Assembly: GCA_045805565.1 (NCBI GenBank)
Contig: JBJMKZ010000023.1
Span: forward strand, 1-64,000
DNA: 64,000 nt
From: DATAEY01 sp045805565
GTDB lineage: Bacteria > Actinomycetota > Thermoleophilia > Solirubrobacterales > Solirubrobacteraceae
Direction of reading: 5' to 3'
Below are positions 45,671 through 55,891 of the stretch, piece after piece. Both the position numbers and the translations under genes were made by a program. The notes under the pieces were generated by a model. It had not been told where the DNA came from and searched no databases. It was given only the letters and a program-made list of their open reading frames with translations. Numbering within the stretch: the first letter of the stretch is position 1; each line of letters opens with the position of its first letter.

Positions 45671-45676
45671 TACACT
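45671..45676 (+). promoter_or_regulatory. Candidate -10 hexamer TACACT upstream of valS
   Basis: TACACT ends 9 nt before GTG 45686. The same layout recurs before many genes here (see the leaderless finding). Confidence 0.45.
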
Positions 45677-45685
45677 TGCCCCGCC

Positions 45686-48256
45686 GTGTCGCAGCTGGAA
45701 TTGAAGACCCGCTATGAGGCGGCCGAGGTCGAGCCGCGGATCATGCGGAGGTGGCTGGAATCGGGCCTGTTCCATGCTCGGCCCGAGGGCACCGCGGCGG
45801 AGAACTACTCGATCGCCATCCCGCCGCCCAACGTCACCGGCTCGCTGCACATGGGCCACGCGCTCAACAACTCGATCCAGGACGTGCTCATACGCCACCA
45901 CCGCATGCGCGGGCAGCGCAGCAAGTGGATATTGGGAACCGACCACGCCGGGATCGCCACCCAGACCCAGGTGGAGCGGGCGCTCGTGGCCGAGGGGACC
46001 ACCCGCGAGGCGCTCGGCCGCGAGGAGTTCGTGGCCCGGGTCTGGGAGTGGCGCGAGCGATACGGCCCGACCATCATCGACCAGCTCAAGCGGCTCGGGG
46101 CATCCTGCGACTACGACGACGAGCGCTTCACCCTCGACGACGGCTACGTGGAAGCGGTGGTCACCGTGTTCGTCGAGCTTTACGAGAAGGGGTTGATCTA
46201 CCGGGACCGCTACATCGTCAACTGGGATCCGGGCTCCCGGTCGGCGATCTCGGACCTCGAGGTGGAGGAGCGCGAGGTCACTAGCACCCTGTACTCGGTC
46301 GACTACGACCTGGAGGGCGGCGGGAAGGTGACGGTCGCCACGGTGCGCCCCGAGACGATGCTGGCCGACACCGCGGTGGCCGTCCATCCCGACGACGAGC
46401 GTTACCGGGACTTGGTCGGCCGCACCGCGATCCTCCCGCTGGTCGGGCGCCGGCTGGCGGTCATCGCCGACGCCTACGTGAAGCCGGAGTTCGGGACCGG
46501 CGCGCTCAAGATCACCCCGGGCCACGACCCCAACGACTTCGAGATCGGTCGCCGCCACGGCCTGCCCCAGGTCAACGTCATCGGCGAAGACGGGCGCATG
46601 ACCGCCGAGGCGGGGGAGCGCTTCGAGGGACTGACGAGCGCCGAGGCGCGCGAGGTGGTGGTGGAGGCGCTGCGTTCAGAGAGCCGGATCGTCGCCGAGG
46701 AGCCGTACGTGCACGAGGTGCCCTACTCGCACCGCTCGGGGGAGCGAATCGAGCCCCTGGTCTCGCTGCAGTGGTTCCTGGCGATGCAGGAGCTCGCGCA
46801 GCCGGCGATCGAGGCCGTCAGCTCGGGCCGGGTGCGCATCCATCCCGACAACCACCGCCGCGTCTACCTGGACTGGATGGACAACATCCGGCCCTGGTGC
46901 ATCTCGCGCCAGCTGTGGTGGGGCCACCGCCTGCCGGTCTACTACTGCCAGCGATGCGGGCATACGCAGGTGGCCGCTCAGGCTCCGGAGCGCTGCAGCG
47001 CCTGCGGAGGACCGGTGCGCCAGGACGAGGACGTGCTGGACACCTGGTTCTCCTCGGCGCTGTGGCCGTTCGCCACCCTTGGGTGGCCGCACGATACGCC
47101 TGAGCTGCGGGCGTTCTATCCCACCGACGTGCTCCTGACCGCCCGGGACATCCTGTTCCTGTGGGTGGCGCGGATGATCATGATGGGGATCGAGTTCGCG
47201 GGCGACATCCCGTTCGGCGACGTCTACGTCCACTCGATCATCCAGGCGCCGGACGGGCGCCGGATGTCCAAGTCCCTGGGCACCGGCATCGACCCCATCG
47301 AGGAGATCGAGCGCCATGGGGCGGACGCGGTCCGCTTCGGGCTGCTGGCCATGTCCTCGACCCAGGACGTTCGCTACTCGCCGGAGAAGATCGAGCAGGG
47401 GCAGCGCCTGGCCAACAAGCTGTGGAACGCGTCCCGGCTGGTGCTCCTCAACGTGCGCGAGGGAGTGCGGCCCGAGCCGCGTCCGGAGAGCCTCGAGGAT
47501 CGCTGGATCCTGTCCCGGCTCCAGCGCGCCAAGCGCGCGGCCGCCGCCAACATCGAGCGCTTCGACTTCTCGCACGCCGCCCTCGGCCTCTACGACTTCG
47601 TCTATGGCGAGCTTTGCGACTGGTATCTGGAGCTGGTCAAGCCCCGCCTCTACGACGGCGGGGCCGACTCCTGCGCGGTGTCGGCGACCCTGCTGCACGT
47701 GCTGGGCGAGACACTGGCCATGGCCCATCCGGTGATCCCCTTCGTGACCGAGGAGATCTGGTCTCACCTGCCGGGCGCGGAGGGCTTGCTCGCCGGCCGC
47801 CGGGTGACGGAGCCCGACGGCGCGCTGGTCGATCCTCAGGCCGAGGAGCAGGTGGCGCGCGCCATCGAGGCGGTGCGCGAGGTGCGCGGCTGGCGCGACC
47901 GGGTCGGCGTGACGGCCCGGGATCGCGTGCCGGCGCGGCTCGAGGCGGCCGGCTATGAGTCGATGGCCGACCAGGTGGCTCGCCTGGCGCGACTCGATCT
48001 GTTCCCCGACGGGGATGACTCGGTGGCGCGCGTGACGATTCCCGGCGGGACGGTCCTGGTGTTCGCCGGCGGCGGCTTCGACCCCGAGGCCGCGGAGCGC
48101 CGGCGAGCCCAGCGGCGCCGCGACCTCCAGGCCGAGATCGCGCGCAGCGAAGCGAAGCTGGCCAATCAGGGCTTCGTCGACAGGGCGCCCGCCGCGGTGG
48201 TCGACGGCGAGCGCGACAAGCTGCAGCGGCTGCGCGGCGAGCTCGACGCGCTGTGA
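45686..48256 (+). CDS. valS: Valyl-tRNA synthetase
   Basis: 856 residues from GTG 45686. Class I features: HMGH at 55-58 (PPNVTGSLHMGHAL), RMSKS near 526-530, a CP1 editing domain and a zinc-binding pair (YYCQRCGH near 419 and CSACGGP). The C-terminal coiled coil (RRRAQRRRDLQAEIARSEAK region) ends the protein as in bacterial ValRS. Charges tRNA-Val. Its stop overlaps the folC start by 4 bp. Confidence 0.97.
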   Translation: MSQLELKTRYEAAEVEPRIMRRWLESGLFHARPEGTAAENYSIAIPPPNVTGSLHMGHALNNSIQDVLIRHHRMRGQRSKWILGTDHAGIATQTQVERALVAEGTTREALGREEFVARVWEWRERYGPTIIDQLKRLGASCDYDDERFTLDDGYVEAVVTVFVELYEKGLIYRDRYIVNWDPGSRSAISDLEVEEREVTSTLYSVDYDLEGGGKVTVATVRPETMLADTAVAVHPDDERYRDLVGRTAILPLVGRRLAVIADAYVKPEFGTGALKITPGHDPNDFEIGRRHGLPQVNVIGEDGRMTAEAGERFEGLTSAEAREVVVEALRSESRIVAEEPYVHEVPYSHRSGERIEPLVSLQWFLAMQELAQPAIEAVSSGRVRIHPDNHRRVYLDWMDNIRPWCISRQLWWGHRLPVYYCQRCGHTQVAAQAPERCSACGGPVRQDEDVLDTWFSSALWPFATLGWPHDTPELRAFYPTDVLLTARDILFLWVARMIMMGIEFAGDIPFGDVYVHSIIQAPDGRRMSKSLGTGIDPIEEIERHGADAVRFGLLAMSSTQDVRYSPEKIEQGQRLANKLWNASRLVLLNVREGVRPEPRPESLEDRWILSRLQRAKRAAAANIERFDFSHAALGLYDFVYGELCDWYLELVKPRLYDGGADSCAVSATLLHVLGETLAMAHPVIPFVTEEIWSHLPGAEGLLAGRRVTEPDGALVDPQAEEQVARAIEAVREVRGWRDRVGVTARDRVPARLEAAGYESMADQVARLARLDLFPDGDDSVARVTIPGGTVLVFAGGGFDPEAAERRRAQRRRDLQAEIARSEAKLANQGFVDRAPAAVVDGERDKLQRLRGELDAL

Positions 48257-49503
48257 GCGCATGGTCGGCCTCCCAGGCCGAGGAGCACCTGCTCTCGCTG
48301 GAGCTGTTCGGGATGCGATTCGGGCTCCAGCGGATGCGTCGTCTGATGACAGCGCTGGGCTCTCCGCAGCGACGATTCGAGTCCATCCACGTCGTCGGGA
48401 CGAACGGCAAGTCCTCGACCGTCCGGATGGCGGCGGCGATCCTCGGGCGGCACGGGCTGGCGACCGGCGCCTACCTATCGCCACACCTGACCTCATTCGC
48501 CGAGCGCATCCTCGTCGGCGAGCGGGAGCTCGAGCCCGACGCCTTCGCCGCCGCGGTGCAGCGGGCGGCCGGCGCCGCCGAGATGGTGAATCGCACGCTC
48601 TCCGACGGCGAGCGCGTCACCCAGTTCGAGCTGCTGACCGCCGCCGCCTACAGCGCCCTGGCCGCCCGCGGCGTCCAGGCGGCGGTGGTGGAGGCGGGCC
48701 TGGGCGGTCGCTACGACGCCACCAACGTGATCCCCTCGCGAGTGCAGGTGCTGACCAACGTCGGGCTCGAGCACACCCGCTGGCTCGGCCCCACCATCAC
48801 GGACATCGCGCGCGAGAAGCTGGCTGTGGTTCGCGACGGCGCGACGCTGGTGGTCGGTGCGCTGGACCCGGCGGCGGCCGTCGAGACGCGGCGCGCCGCC
48901 CGCGCGCATCACGCGCGCCTGGTGCAGGCGTCGCGGTCGTGGCAGGAGGTGCCGCTGGCGGCCAGGGGGGCATTCCAGCGGACCAACTTCGCGCTGGCTC
49001 GCGCCGCGGCGCAGGCATTCGCGCCCGGGCTCGACGAGGCCGCCGTCCGGGACGCCGCCGCGACGGTGGTCGTGCCGGGACGCTGCGAGGTGGTCGGGCA
49101 GGCGCCGGTCACCATCCTCGACGGCGCTCACAACCCGTCGGGCGCCCGGGCGCTGGCGGAGGCGCTGCCCGAGGTGGTGGAGGGACGGCCCCTGATGGGC
49201 GTGGTGTCGATCCTCGACGACAAGGACGCGGCGGCCATGCTGCGGGCGCTGCTGCCATGCTGCGTATCCGTGATCCTGACCTCGAACCGCCACCCCCGGG
49301 CGCTGCCGCCGGCCACTCTGGAGTCGCTCGCCCGGCAGGTCAGCCCCGCCGGCCCGCCACTCGAGCTCGAGCCCGACCCTCGGCGGGCGCTCTCGCGCGC
49401 GCGAGCCGCGGCGGGGCGCGCCGGCGCGGTCGTGGCCACCGGGTCGATCTACCTCGTCGCCGACCTGGTCCGGACCCCGGCCGCCCGGGCCTCGACGCTG
49501 TGA
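48253..49503 (+). CDS. folC: Folylpolyglutamate synthase / dihydrofolate synthase
   Basis: 416 residues from GTG 48253 (GTGA overlap with valS). Mur-ligase fold with P-loop VVGTNGKSSTV (47-57), SPHLTSFAERI near 77 (folC-specific) and GLGGRYDATN near 150; ILDGAHNPSGARAL near 290 is the C-terminal domain signature. It adds glutamate to (dihydro)folates and may also make dihydrofolate from dihydropteroate. Confidence 0.94.
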   Translation: MSAWSASQAEEHLLSLELFGMRFGLQRMRRLMTALGSPQRRFESIHVVGTNGKSSTVRMAAAILGRHGLATGAYLSPHLTSFAERILVGERELEPDAFAAAVQRAAGAAEMVNRTLSDGERVTQFELLTAAAYSALAARGVQAAVVEAGLGGRYDATNVIPSRVQVLTNVGLEHTRWLGPTITDIAREKLAVVRDGATLVVGALDPAAAVETRRAARAHHARLVQASRSWQEVPLAARGAFQRTNFALARAAAQAFAPGLDEAAVRDAAATVVVPGRCEVVGQAPVTILDGAHNPSGARALAEALPEVVEGRPLMGVVSILDDKDAAAMLRALLPCCVSVILTSNRHPRALPPATLESLARQVSPAGPPLELEPDPRRALSRARAAAGRAGAVVATGSIYLVADLVRTPAARASTL

Positions 49504-49619
49504 ACGACGACGGCGGACCGCAGTTCCTGACGATGATCGGCTTCGTGGCGGTCGTCGTCGCGCTGGTGGTCCTCGTCTTCTTCGGGATCGGCTACCTGTT
49601 CGGCCGGCTGTTCCTGTAG
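49500..49619 (+). CDS. 39-residue membrane protein overlapping folC
   Basis: GTG 49500 overlaps the folC stop (GTGA), so it is translationally coupled. VNDDGGPQFLTMIGF leads into one membrane helix (VAVVVALVVLVFFGIGYLF) and a short end. The very short acidic/hydrophobic design recalls small membrane proteins of many actinobacteria. Function unknown. Confidence 0.65.
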   Translation: MNDDGGPQFLTMIGFVAVVVALVVLVFFGIGYLFGRLFL

Positions 49620-49680
49620 GCGCAGCCGGACCCCCGCGGGTTGGTGGGTGGCCCCACCGGCAAGTAGACTCGGCCGCCCC

Positions 49681-50214
49681 ATGGGCCTCCTGGGCGTCTT
49701 CGGGATCAACGACGGCGGGCTGAGCCTGGTGGTCAATGTGCTGCTGGTCTGCCTGGTCGCGGTGTGGTTCGCGACCATCTACTGGACGAACGCCGACGCG
49801 CAGCGCCGCATGGTGGACCCCACGCTGATCAAGTGCGCCACCGCCGCGGCGGTGTTCCCGTTCGTGGGCACGCTCGTCTACATGATCGTCCGTCCGCCGG
49901 AGTACCTCGAGGATGCGCGCGAGCGCGAGCTGGAGATGCAGGCCGCCGAGGCCCGCCTGTACTCGGCCGGATTCGGGCTGTGCCCACACTGCGACGCGGA
50001 GATCGAGCGCGACTTCGTGCGCTGCCCGAGCTGCATGCGCCGGCTCAAGGAGCGCTGCGCATCCTGCGGTCGGCCACTCGAGCCCGGCTGGCGCATGTGC
50101 CCCTACTGCGAAGCGGAGGTGCGTTCCTCCGACGCCCGTCGGGCCCGGCGCCGCCGGCCGGCCGAGGCGCCCGGCGAGCCGCCGGCGGTGACCGAGGCGC
50201 CGCCGACCACCTAG
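49681..50214 (+). CDS. Membrane protein with double zinc ribbon
   Basis: 177 residues from ATG 49681. Two membrane segments (about 15-35 and 52-73) are followed by a coiled region (LEDARERELEMQAAEARL) and two zinc-ribbon knuckle pairs: CPHC/CPSC and CASC/CPYC near 101-142, then a basic, Pro-rich tail. The zinc part is presumably cytoplasmic. TAGACT at 49665-49670 is 10 nt upstream of the ATG. No specific function assigned. Confidence 0.82.
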   Translation: MGLLGVFGINDGGLSLVVNVLLVCLVAVWFATIYWTNADAQRRMVDPTLIKCATAAAVFPFVGTLVYMIVRPPEYLEDARERELEMQAAEARLYSAGFGLCPHCDAEIERDFVRCPSCMRRLKERCASCGRPLEPGWRMCPYCEAEVRSSDARRARRRRPAEAPGEPPAVTEAPPTT

Positions 50215-50262
50215 CGTCCTCGCCCCGCCTCGGCCCGGCAACCACTAAGGTCCCGCGCCGCG

Positions 50263-50670
50263 ATGGACCGGACGCTCATCCTCGTCAAGCCCGACGCGTT
50301 CTCGGCCGGGCTCACCGGCGAGATCATCGCCCGCTTCGAGCGCAAGGGCCTGCGGATCGTGGCCCTGCGCCTGATGACCATGGAGCGCGAGACGGCGCGC
50401 GAGCACTACTCCGAGCACGAGGGCAAGCCGTTCTTCGGAGAGCTGGTCGAGTTCATCACCTCCGGCCCGCTGGTGGCGATGGTGCTCGAGGGAGCGCAGG
50501 CGGTCACCGCCGCCCGCCAGGTGATCGGCGCGACCGATCCGCTCGAGGCGTCCCCCGGGTCGATCCGGGGCGACCTGGCGATCGAGGTGGGGACCAACCT
50601 GGTCCACGGCTCCGACTCGCCGGAGACGGCTCGCCGCGAGTGCGCCCTGTTCTTTCCCGATCTCGCCTGA
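50263..50670 (+). CDS. ndk: Nucleoside diphosphate kinase
   Basis: 135 residues, the normal length. RTLILVKPDAFSAGLTGEI at the start, and the active-site His115 in NLVHGSDSPETA. It transfers the gamma phosphate between nucleotides through phospho-His. TAAGGT (50246-50251) lies 11 nt before the ATG. Followed closely by maf. Confidence 0.97.
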   Translation: MDRTLILVKPDAFSAGLTGEIIARFERKGLRIVALRLMTMERETAREHYSEHEGKPFFGELVEFITSGPLVAMVLEGAQAVTAARQVIGATDPLEASPGSIRGDLAIEVGTNLVHGSDSPETARRECALFFPDLA

Positions 50671-50677
50671 GCGACCG

Positions 50678-51241
50678 CTGGCCGGCGAGCTGATCCTGGC
50701 CTCGGCCTCGCCCCGGCGGCGGGCGATCCTGACCCAGCTCGGGGTGCGCTTCGAGGCCGTGGCGGTGGCGGTGGAGGAGCTCGAGGAGGGCGATCCGGAG
50801 GACGTGGCCCGTGAGAACGCCGCGCGCAAGGCCAGAGCCGCCGGCGCGCCGCCGGCCACCACGGTGGTGGCGGCCGACACCGTGGTCGCCCTCGACGGGC
50901 GGATCCTGGGGAAGCCGACGGACGCCGGCCAGGCCCGGGAATGGCTCAGCGCCCTCTCTGGGAGCGAGCACCGGGTGGTCAGCGCGCTCTGCGTGATCGC
51001 CGATGGCCGGGAGCGCGAGGCGGTGTCGGCCACTTCGGTGCGCTTCCGAGCACTGACCGCGGCGGAGATCGACTGGTACCTGGGCACAGGCGAGTGGCGT
51101 GACAAGGCCGGCGGCTACGCGATCCAGGGCCGCGGCGCGGCGTTGGTCGCCTCCGTCACGGGGGATTACTGGACGGTGGTTGGCCTGCCGGTGCCGGCTC
51201 TGGTCGAGCTGCTCGGCCCCGGTCTGCTGACCGGTTCCTGA
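50678..51241 (+). CDS. maf: Maf-family nucleotide pyrophosphatase (non-standard start)
   Basis: 187 residues if read from CTG 50678, which begins LAGELILASASPRRRAIL. The SASPRR motif is essential for Maf, but the first ATG/GTG/TTG in frame is GTG 50744, downstream of it, and none exists upstream through the ndk C-terminus. Hence a CTG (50678 or 50690) or other rare start is likely, probably coupled to the ndk stop at 50670. VVAADTVVALDGRILGKP near 62 and DKAGGYAIQG near 141 complete the Maf signature. Maf hydrolyses non-canonical nucleotides such as dTTP/UTP or m7GTP. Confidence 0.88.
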   Translation: MAGELILASASPRRRAILTQLGVRFEAVAVAVEELEEGDPEDVARENAARKARAAGAPPATTVVAADTVVALDGRILGKPTDAGQAREWLSALSGSEHRVVSALCVIADGREREAVSATSVRFRALTAAEIDWYLGTGEWRDKAGGYAIQGRGAALVASVTGDYWTVVGLPVPALVELLGPGLLTGS

Positions 51242-51325
51242 CCGCCCCGGGGGTGCTCGGTCAAATGCAGCAATTTTCGCCGCGGCGGGGCTTCGGGCCC
51301 GGCCGGGCGGCGGCCACCTGTTCGC

Positions 51326-51331
51326 TACACT
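51326..51331 (+). promoter_or_regulatory. Candidate -10 hexamer TACACT upstream of mreB
   Basis: TACACT lies about 82 nt upstream of mreB ATG 51414 in an AT-richer pocket; would give a leader of about 75 nt. No convincing -35. Confidence 0.4.
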
Positions 51332-51413
51332 GGCGCGCGCGCTGCCTCGCTCTCCGGACGTCGGCTGGTGGCCGCGCACGAGCCGTCCGCGGGCGCGCTC
51401 CCTCCAAGACCTC

Positions 51414-52463
<1,050 letters not shown>

Positions 52464-52506
52464 CGAGGCGCCGCGGCCTCTCATCCCACTTGAACGCACT
52501 TTCCCC

Positions 52507-53409
52507 TTGTATAAGCAAACGGTCCGCAGGCGGCGGGCGGTGCTGGCGCTGCTCGTCGCCCTGTCGCTCACTCTCCTAACCGCATACTTCGGCGAGCCGG
52601 CGGGCGGTGCCCTGCACACGCTGCAGCGCGGCGTCCTGCAGGTGCTGGCGCCCATCCAGGAGGGCGCCGGGGTGGCGCTCAAGCCGGTGCGCGACCTGGC
52701 CGGCTGGGTCGGCGACACCCTCCATGCCCGCAGCGAGCGCGACGAGCTGCGCCGGGAACGCGACGCGCTGCGCCAGGAGGTGATCAGCAACGAGTCGGCG
52801 GTGGCCGACAACCAGAAGCTGCGCCGCATCCTCGAGCTCGACCGGGCGGGCGTGTCCGCCTACCAGCCGGTCACCGCCACCGTGATCGGCCGCTCGCCCA
52901 CCGTCTGGTACGCGACACTGACCATCGACCGCGGAACGGTCGACGGAGTGCACGTCGATCAGCCGGTCGTCAGCGGCGATGGCCTGGTGGGCAAGATCAC
53001 CGCCGTCAGCCACGGCGCCGCCCAGGTCACCCTGATCACCGACCACACCAGCGGTGTGTCGGCCAGGGTGGTGGCCCCACAGGTGGCCGACCGGGCAAAC
53101 GGCGTCTACGGACTGGTGCAGACCGCGGTCGGCAATCCCCAGGACCTCCTGCTCAACTTCGTGTCGCGCGCGTCGCAGCTGAGCAAGGGAGACCGGGTGG
53201 TCACGGCGGGGAGCCGCTCGAGCCGGCTGGAGTCGCTGTTCCCACCCGACATCCCGATCGGGGTGGTGACGAGGGTCGACGAGGAAGAGCTCTCGCAGTA
53301 CCAGCGGGTGCATATCAGGCCGTTCGCCGATCTCCAGCGGCTCACCTTCGTGCAGGTCCTCACCGGCCCGCCCAGCGCCTCGGCCACGACTCGGGCACAG
53401 TCGCCATGA
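52507..53409 (+). CDS. mreC: Rod-shape-determining protein MreC
   Basis: 300 residues from TTG 52507. A short cytoplasmic tail, one membrane helix (AVLALLVALSLTLLTAYF) and a coiled coil (ARSERDELRRERDALRQEV near 76) precede the beta-barrel pair (TATVIGRSPTVWYATLTIDR near 120; VVTAGSRSSRLESLFPPDIP near 236). MreC links MreB to the periplasmic penicillin-binding proteins. No clear ribosome site precedes TTG; the frame offers no ATG nearby. Confidence 0.93.
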   Translation: MYKQTVRRRRAVLALLVALSLTLLTAYFGEPAGGALHTLQRGVLQVLAPIQEGAGVALKPVRDLAGWVGDTLHARSERDELRRERDALRQEVISNESAVADNQKLRRILELDRAGVSAYQPVTATVIGRSPTVWYATLTIDRGTVDGVHVDQPVVSGDGLVGKITAVSHGAAQVTLITDHTSGVSARVVAPQVADRANGVYGLVQTAVGNPQDLLLNFVSRASQLSKGDRVVTAGSRSSRLESLFPPDIPIGVVTRVDEEELSQYQRVHIRPFADLQRLTFVQVLTGPPSASATTRAQSP

Positions 53410-53972
53410 CGCTCTCGCCGCAGCTGCTCGGGCGGCTCGCGCTGCTCGGCCTGGCCGCCGGCCTGCTGCAGATCGCCGCCGTGTCGCAGGTATCGGTGCT
53501 GGAGGTGCGCGCCGACCTCACGCCGCTGGTGGTCATGTCGGTCGGCCTGCTGTGCGGGTCGATGGCGGGCGCGCTGATGGGGTTCGGGCTGGGGCTGTTC
53601 GTGGACACCGCCCTGCTGCAGACGCTGGGCATCTCGTCGCTGATCCTGCTGACCGTGGGCTACGGGGCGGGGCGGCTGCGCGAGCTGCGCGATCCGGCCC
53701 ACGCGCTGACGCCGGTGGCGGTGGGGGCGGCCGGCACCGCCGCGGCGGCGATCGGCTTCTCGTTGATGCAGTTCCTGCTCGGCGTTGACGCTCCCGTGAG
53801 TCTGCTGCTGATCCGCGAGATCCTGGCCACGATCGCCCTCAACGCGATCCTGGCGTTGCCGGTGTACGCGCTGGTCCGACGCGTGCTGCTGCCCTACCTC
53901 CCCGGCGACCCGCGCCGGCGCCGCCGGCGCGCCTACATGACGGGCGGACTGAGCCCGATCTCCCGCGCCTAG
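53406..53972 (+). CDS. mreD: Rod-shape-determining protein MreD
   Basis: 188 residues from ATG 53406 (ATGA overlap with mreC). Five or six membrane helices (GRLALLGLAAGLLQIAAV; LVVMSVGLLCGSMAGALMGF; LIREILATIALNAILALPVY). MreD is the integral membrane scaffold of the elongasome. Length is typical. A basic tail follows the last helix. Confidence 0.92.
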   Translation: MTLSPQLLGRLALLGLAAGLLQIAAVSQVSVLEVRADLTPLVVMSVGLLCGSMAGALMGFGLGLFVDTALLQTLGISSLILLTVGYGAGRLRELRDPAHALTPVAVGAAGTAAAAIGFSLMQFLLGVDAPVSLLLIREILATIALNAILALPVYALVRRVLLPYLPGDPRRRRRRAYMTGGLSPISRA

Positions 53973-53989
53973 ATGACCCCGCGCACCTG

Positions 53990-55891
53990 ATGCTCCAGCT
54001 CCAGGATCACCGCAGACCACCGATCACTCCCCAGCTCGCCCTGCGGGTGGCGGTGCTGGCAGGTGTAGCGCTGGCGATGTTCGGGATCGTCTTCTTCCGC
54101 CTCTGGTACCTGCAGGTGCTGTCGGGCGACAAATACCTGGCCGAGGCGAACGACAACCGGGTACGCGACATCGTGGTTCCCGCGCCGCGGGGCGACGTCA
54201 CCGACCGCAACAGCACGGTCCTGGTCGACAACCGGATCTCGATCGCCGTTCAGATCGAACCCCAGAAGCTGCCGCCGCCGGGCGCCCGGCGCGCCGCCCT
54301 CTACGACCGGCTCGGGCGGGTGATCAGGCGGTCGCCGGCGCGCATCGCCCGCGAGGTCGCCGAGCAGCGAAAGGTCCTGCCCTACTCCACCATCACGGTC
54401 AAGCAGGACGTCTCACCGACGGTTCGCGACTACGTGCTCGAACGCCAGAACGAGTTCCCCTCGGTGGTCGTCCAGAAGATCTACCTGCGCCACTACCCCC
54501 ACAAGGAGCTCGGGGCACAGCTCTTCGGCACGGTCGGCCAGATAAGCCCCAAGGAGCTCAAGATGCCCCGCTTCCGGGGCGTCGACCAGGGGACGGTGGT
54601 GGGCCAGGGAGGCCTCGAGTGGACCTACGACCGCTGGCTTCGCGGCGTGCCCGGGGCGACCCGGGTGCAGGTCGACGCTCTCGGCCGTCCCAAGGGCGAG
54701 CTGGCCATCCATGAGCCCACGCAGGGCAAGCAGCTCAAGCTCTCGGTGGATCTCGATCTGGAGCGCGCCGGACAGAACGCCATGTCGGAGGCGGCCGGGA
54801 TCCCGATCACCAACGGCGAACAGAACCGCGGTGGCGCGTTCGTGGCCCTGGACCCCCGCAACGGCCAGGTCCTCGCCATGGGCTCGTATCCCAGCTTCGA
54901 TCCCAACCTGTTCGCCAAGCCCATCAAGGAATCCACCTTCAAGAAGCTCAACAGCGTGGAGACGGGGGCGCCGCTGGTCGACCGCGTCATCGACGGCCTC
55001 TATCCGACGGGCTCGACGATGAAGCCGATCACCTCGGTCGCCGCCCTGCAGTCGGGCGTGATCACCCCCGACACGCCGATCGACGACCCGGGCTCGGTCC
55101 AGATCGGCAACATCGTGTTCCACAACTCAGGCGGGACCGCGCACGGCACGGTCAGCCTTCCCACCGCCCTGCAGGTCTCCTCCGACGTCTTCTTCTACAT
55201 CATGGGCTCTCGGCTGGACTCCGTCCCGGGCCAGCCGCTGCAGAAGTGGGCGCGACGGCTCGGACTCGGGCGTCCGACCGGCGTCGATCTGCCCGGCGAG
55301 ACGAAGGGGCTGGTCCCGAGTCCCGGGTGGCGCAACCGTCTGTATCGCCGCAAGCTCACCGACCGCCCGTGGTCGGTGGGCGACAACGTCAACTTCGCGG
55401 TCGGTCAGGGCGACCTGCAGGCCACGCCGCTGCAGATGGCGGTGGCGTACTCCGCCATCGCCAACGGAGGCCGTGTCATCACGCCTCACATCGGCCTGCG
55501 GATCGAGGACGCCGCCGGGCGCCTGCTCCAGGAAGTGGATCCCCCGCCCAGCCGGCGGGTCAAGATCAACGAGTACAACCGCCAGGCCATCCTCAACGGG
55601 CTCGAGTTGGCCGCCGGCACTCCACCGGGCACCTCGGCCGACGTGTTCGCCGGCTTCCCGTACCGCGTGATGGGCAAGACCGGAACCGCCGAGCGTCCAG
55701 GCTGGGGCGACCAGTCCTGGTACGTCTGCTATGCCCCCGCCGCCGGCGGCAAGGGACCGATCGTGGTGGCGGTGACCGTCGAGCAGGGAGGGTGGGGCGC
55801 GTCCGCGGCGGCTCCGGCGGCGCGGCTGATCCTCTCCCAGTGGTTCAACGTCCAGAAGAAGCTCGTGGTCGGCTCCTCCCACACCCGATGA
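53990..55891 (+). CDS. mrdA: Penicillin-binding protein 2 (elongation transpeptidase)
   Basis: 633 residues. One membrane helix (about 23-43), a pedestal domain (DIVVPAPRGDVTDRNSTVLV) and the transpeptidase domain with S342-T-M-K345 (PTGSTMKPITS), SSDVFFYIMG and K563-T-G (MGKTGTAERPG). It cross-links peptidoglycan during lateral growth with RodA. Its stop overlaps the rodA ATG (ATGA). Confidence 0.96.
   Translation: MLQLQDHRRPPITPQLALRVAVLAGVALAMFGIVFFRLWYLQVLSGDKYLAEANDNRVRDIVVPAPRGDVTDRNSTVLVDNRISIAVQIEPQKLPPPGARRAALYDRLGRVIRRSPARIAREVAEQRKVLPYSTITVKQDVSPTVRDYVLERQNEFPSVVVQKIYLRHYPHKELGAQLFGTVGQISPKELKMPRFRGVDQGTVVGQGGLEWTYDRWLRGVPGATRVQVDALGRPKGELAIHEPTQGKQLKLSVDLDLERAGQNAMSEAAGIPITNGEQNRGGAFVALDPRNGQVLAMGSYPSFDPNLFAKPIKESTFKKLNSVETGAPLVDRVIDGLYPTGSTMKPITSVAALQSGVITPDTPIDDPGSVQIGNIVFHNSGGTAHGTVSLPTALQVSSDVFFYIMGSRLDSVPGQPLQKWARRLGLGRPTGVDLPGETKGLVPSPGWRNRLYRRKLTDRPWSVGDNVNFAVGQGDLQATPLQMAVAYSAIANGGRVITPHIGLRIEDAAGRLLQEVDPPPSRRVKINEYNRQAILNGLELAAGTPPGTSADVFAGFPYRVMGKTGTAERPGWGDQSWYVCYAPAAGGKGPIVVAVTVEQGGWGASAAAPAARLILSQWFNVQKKLVVGSSHTR

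Noticed and set aside
50744..51241. maf starting at GTG 50744
   Set aside because: This start would remove the SASPRR motif; the frame is homologous upstream, so a CTG start is preferred.
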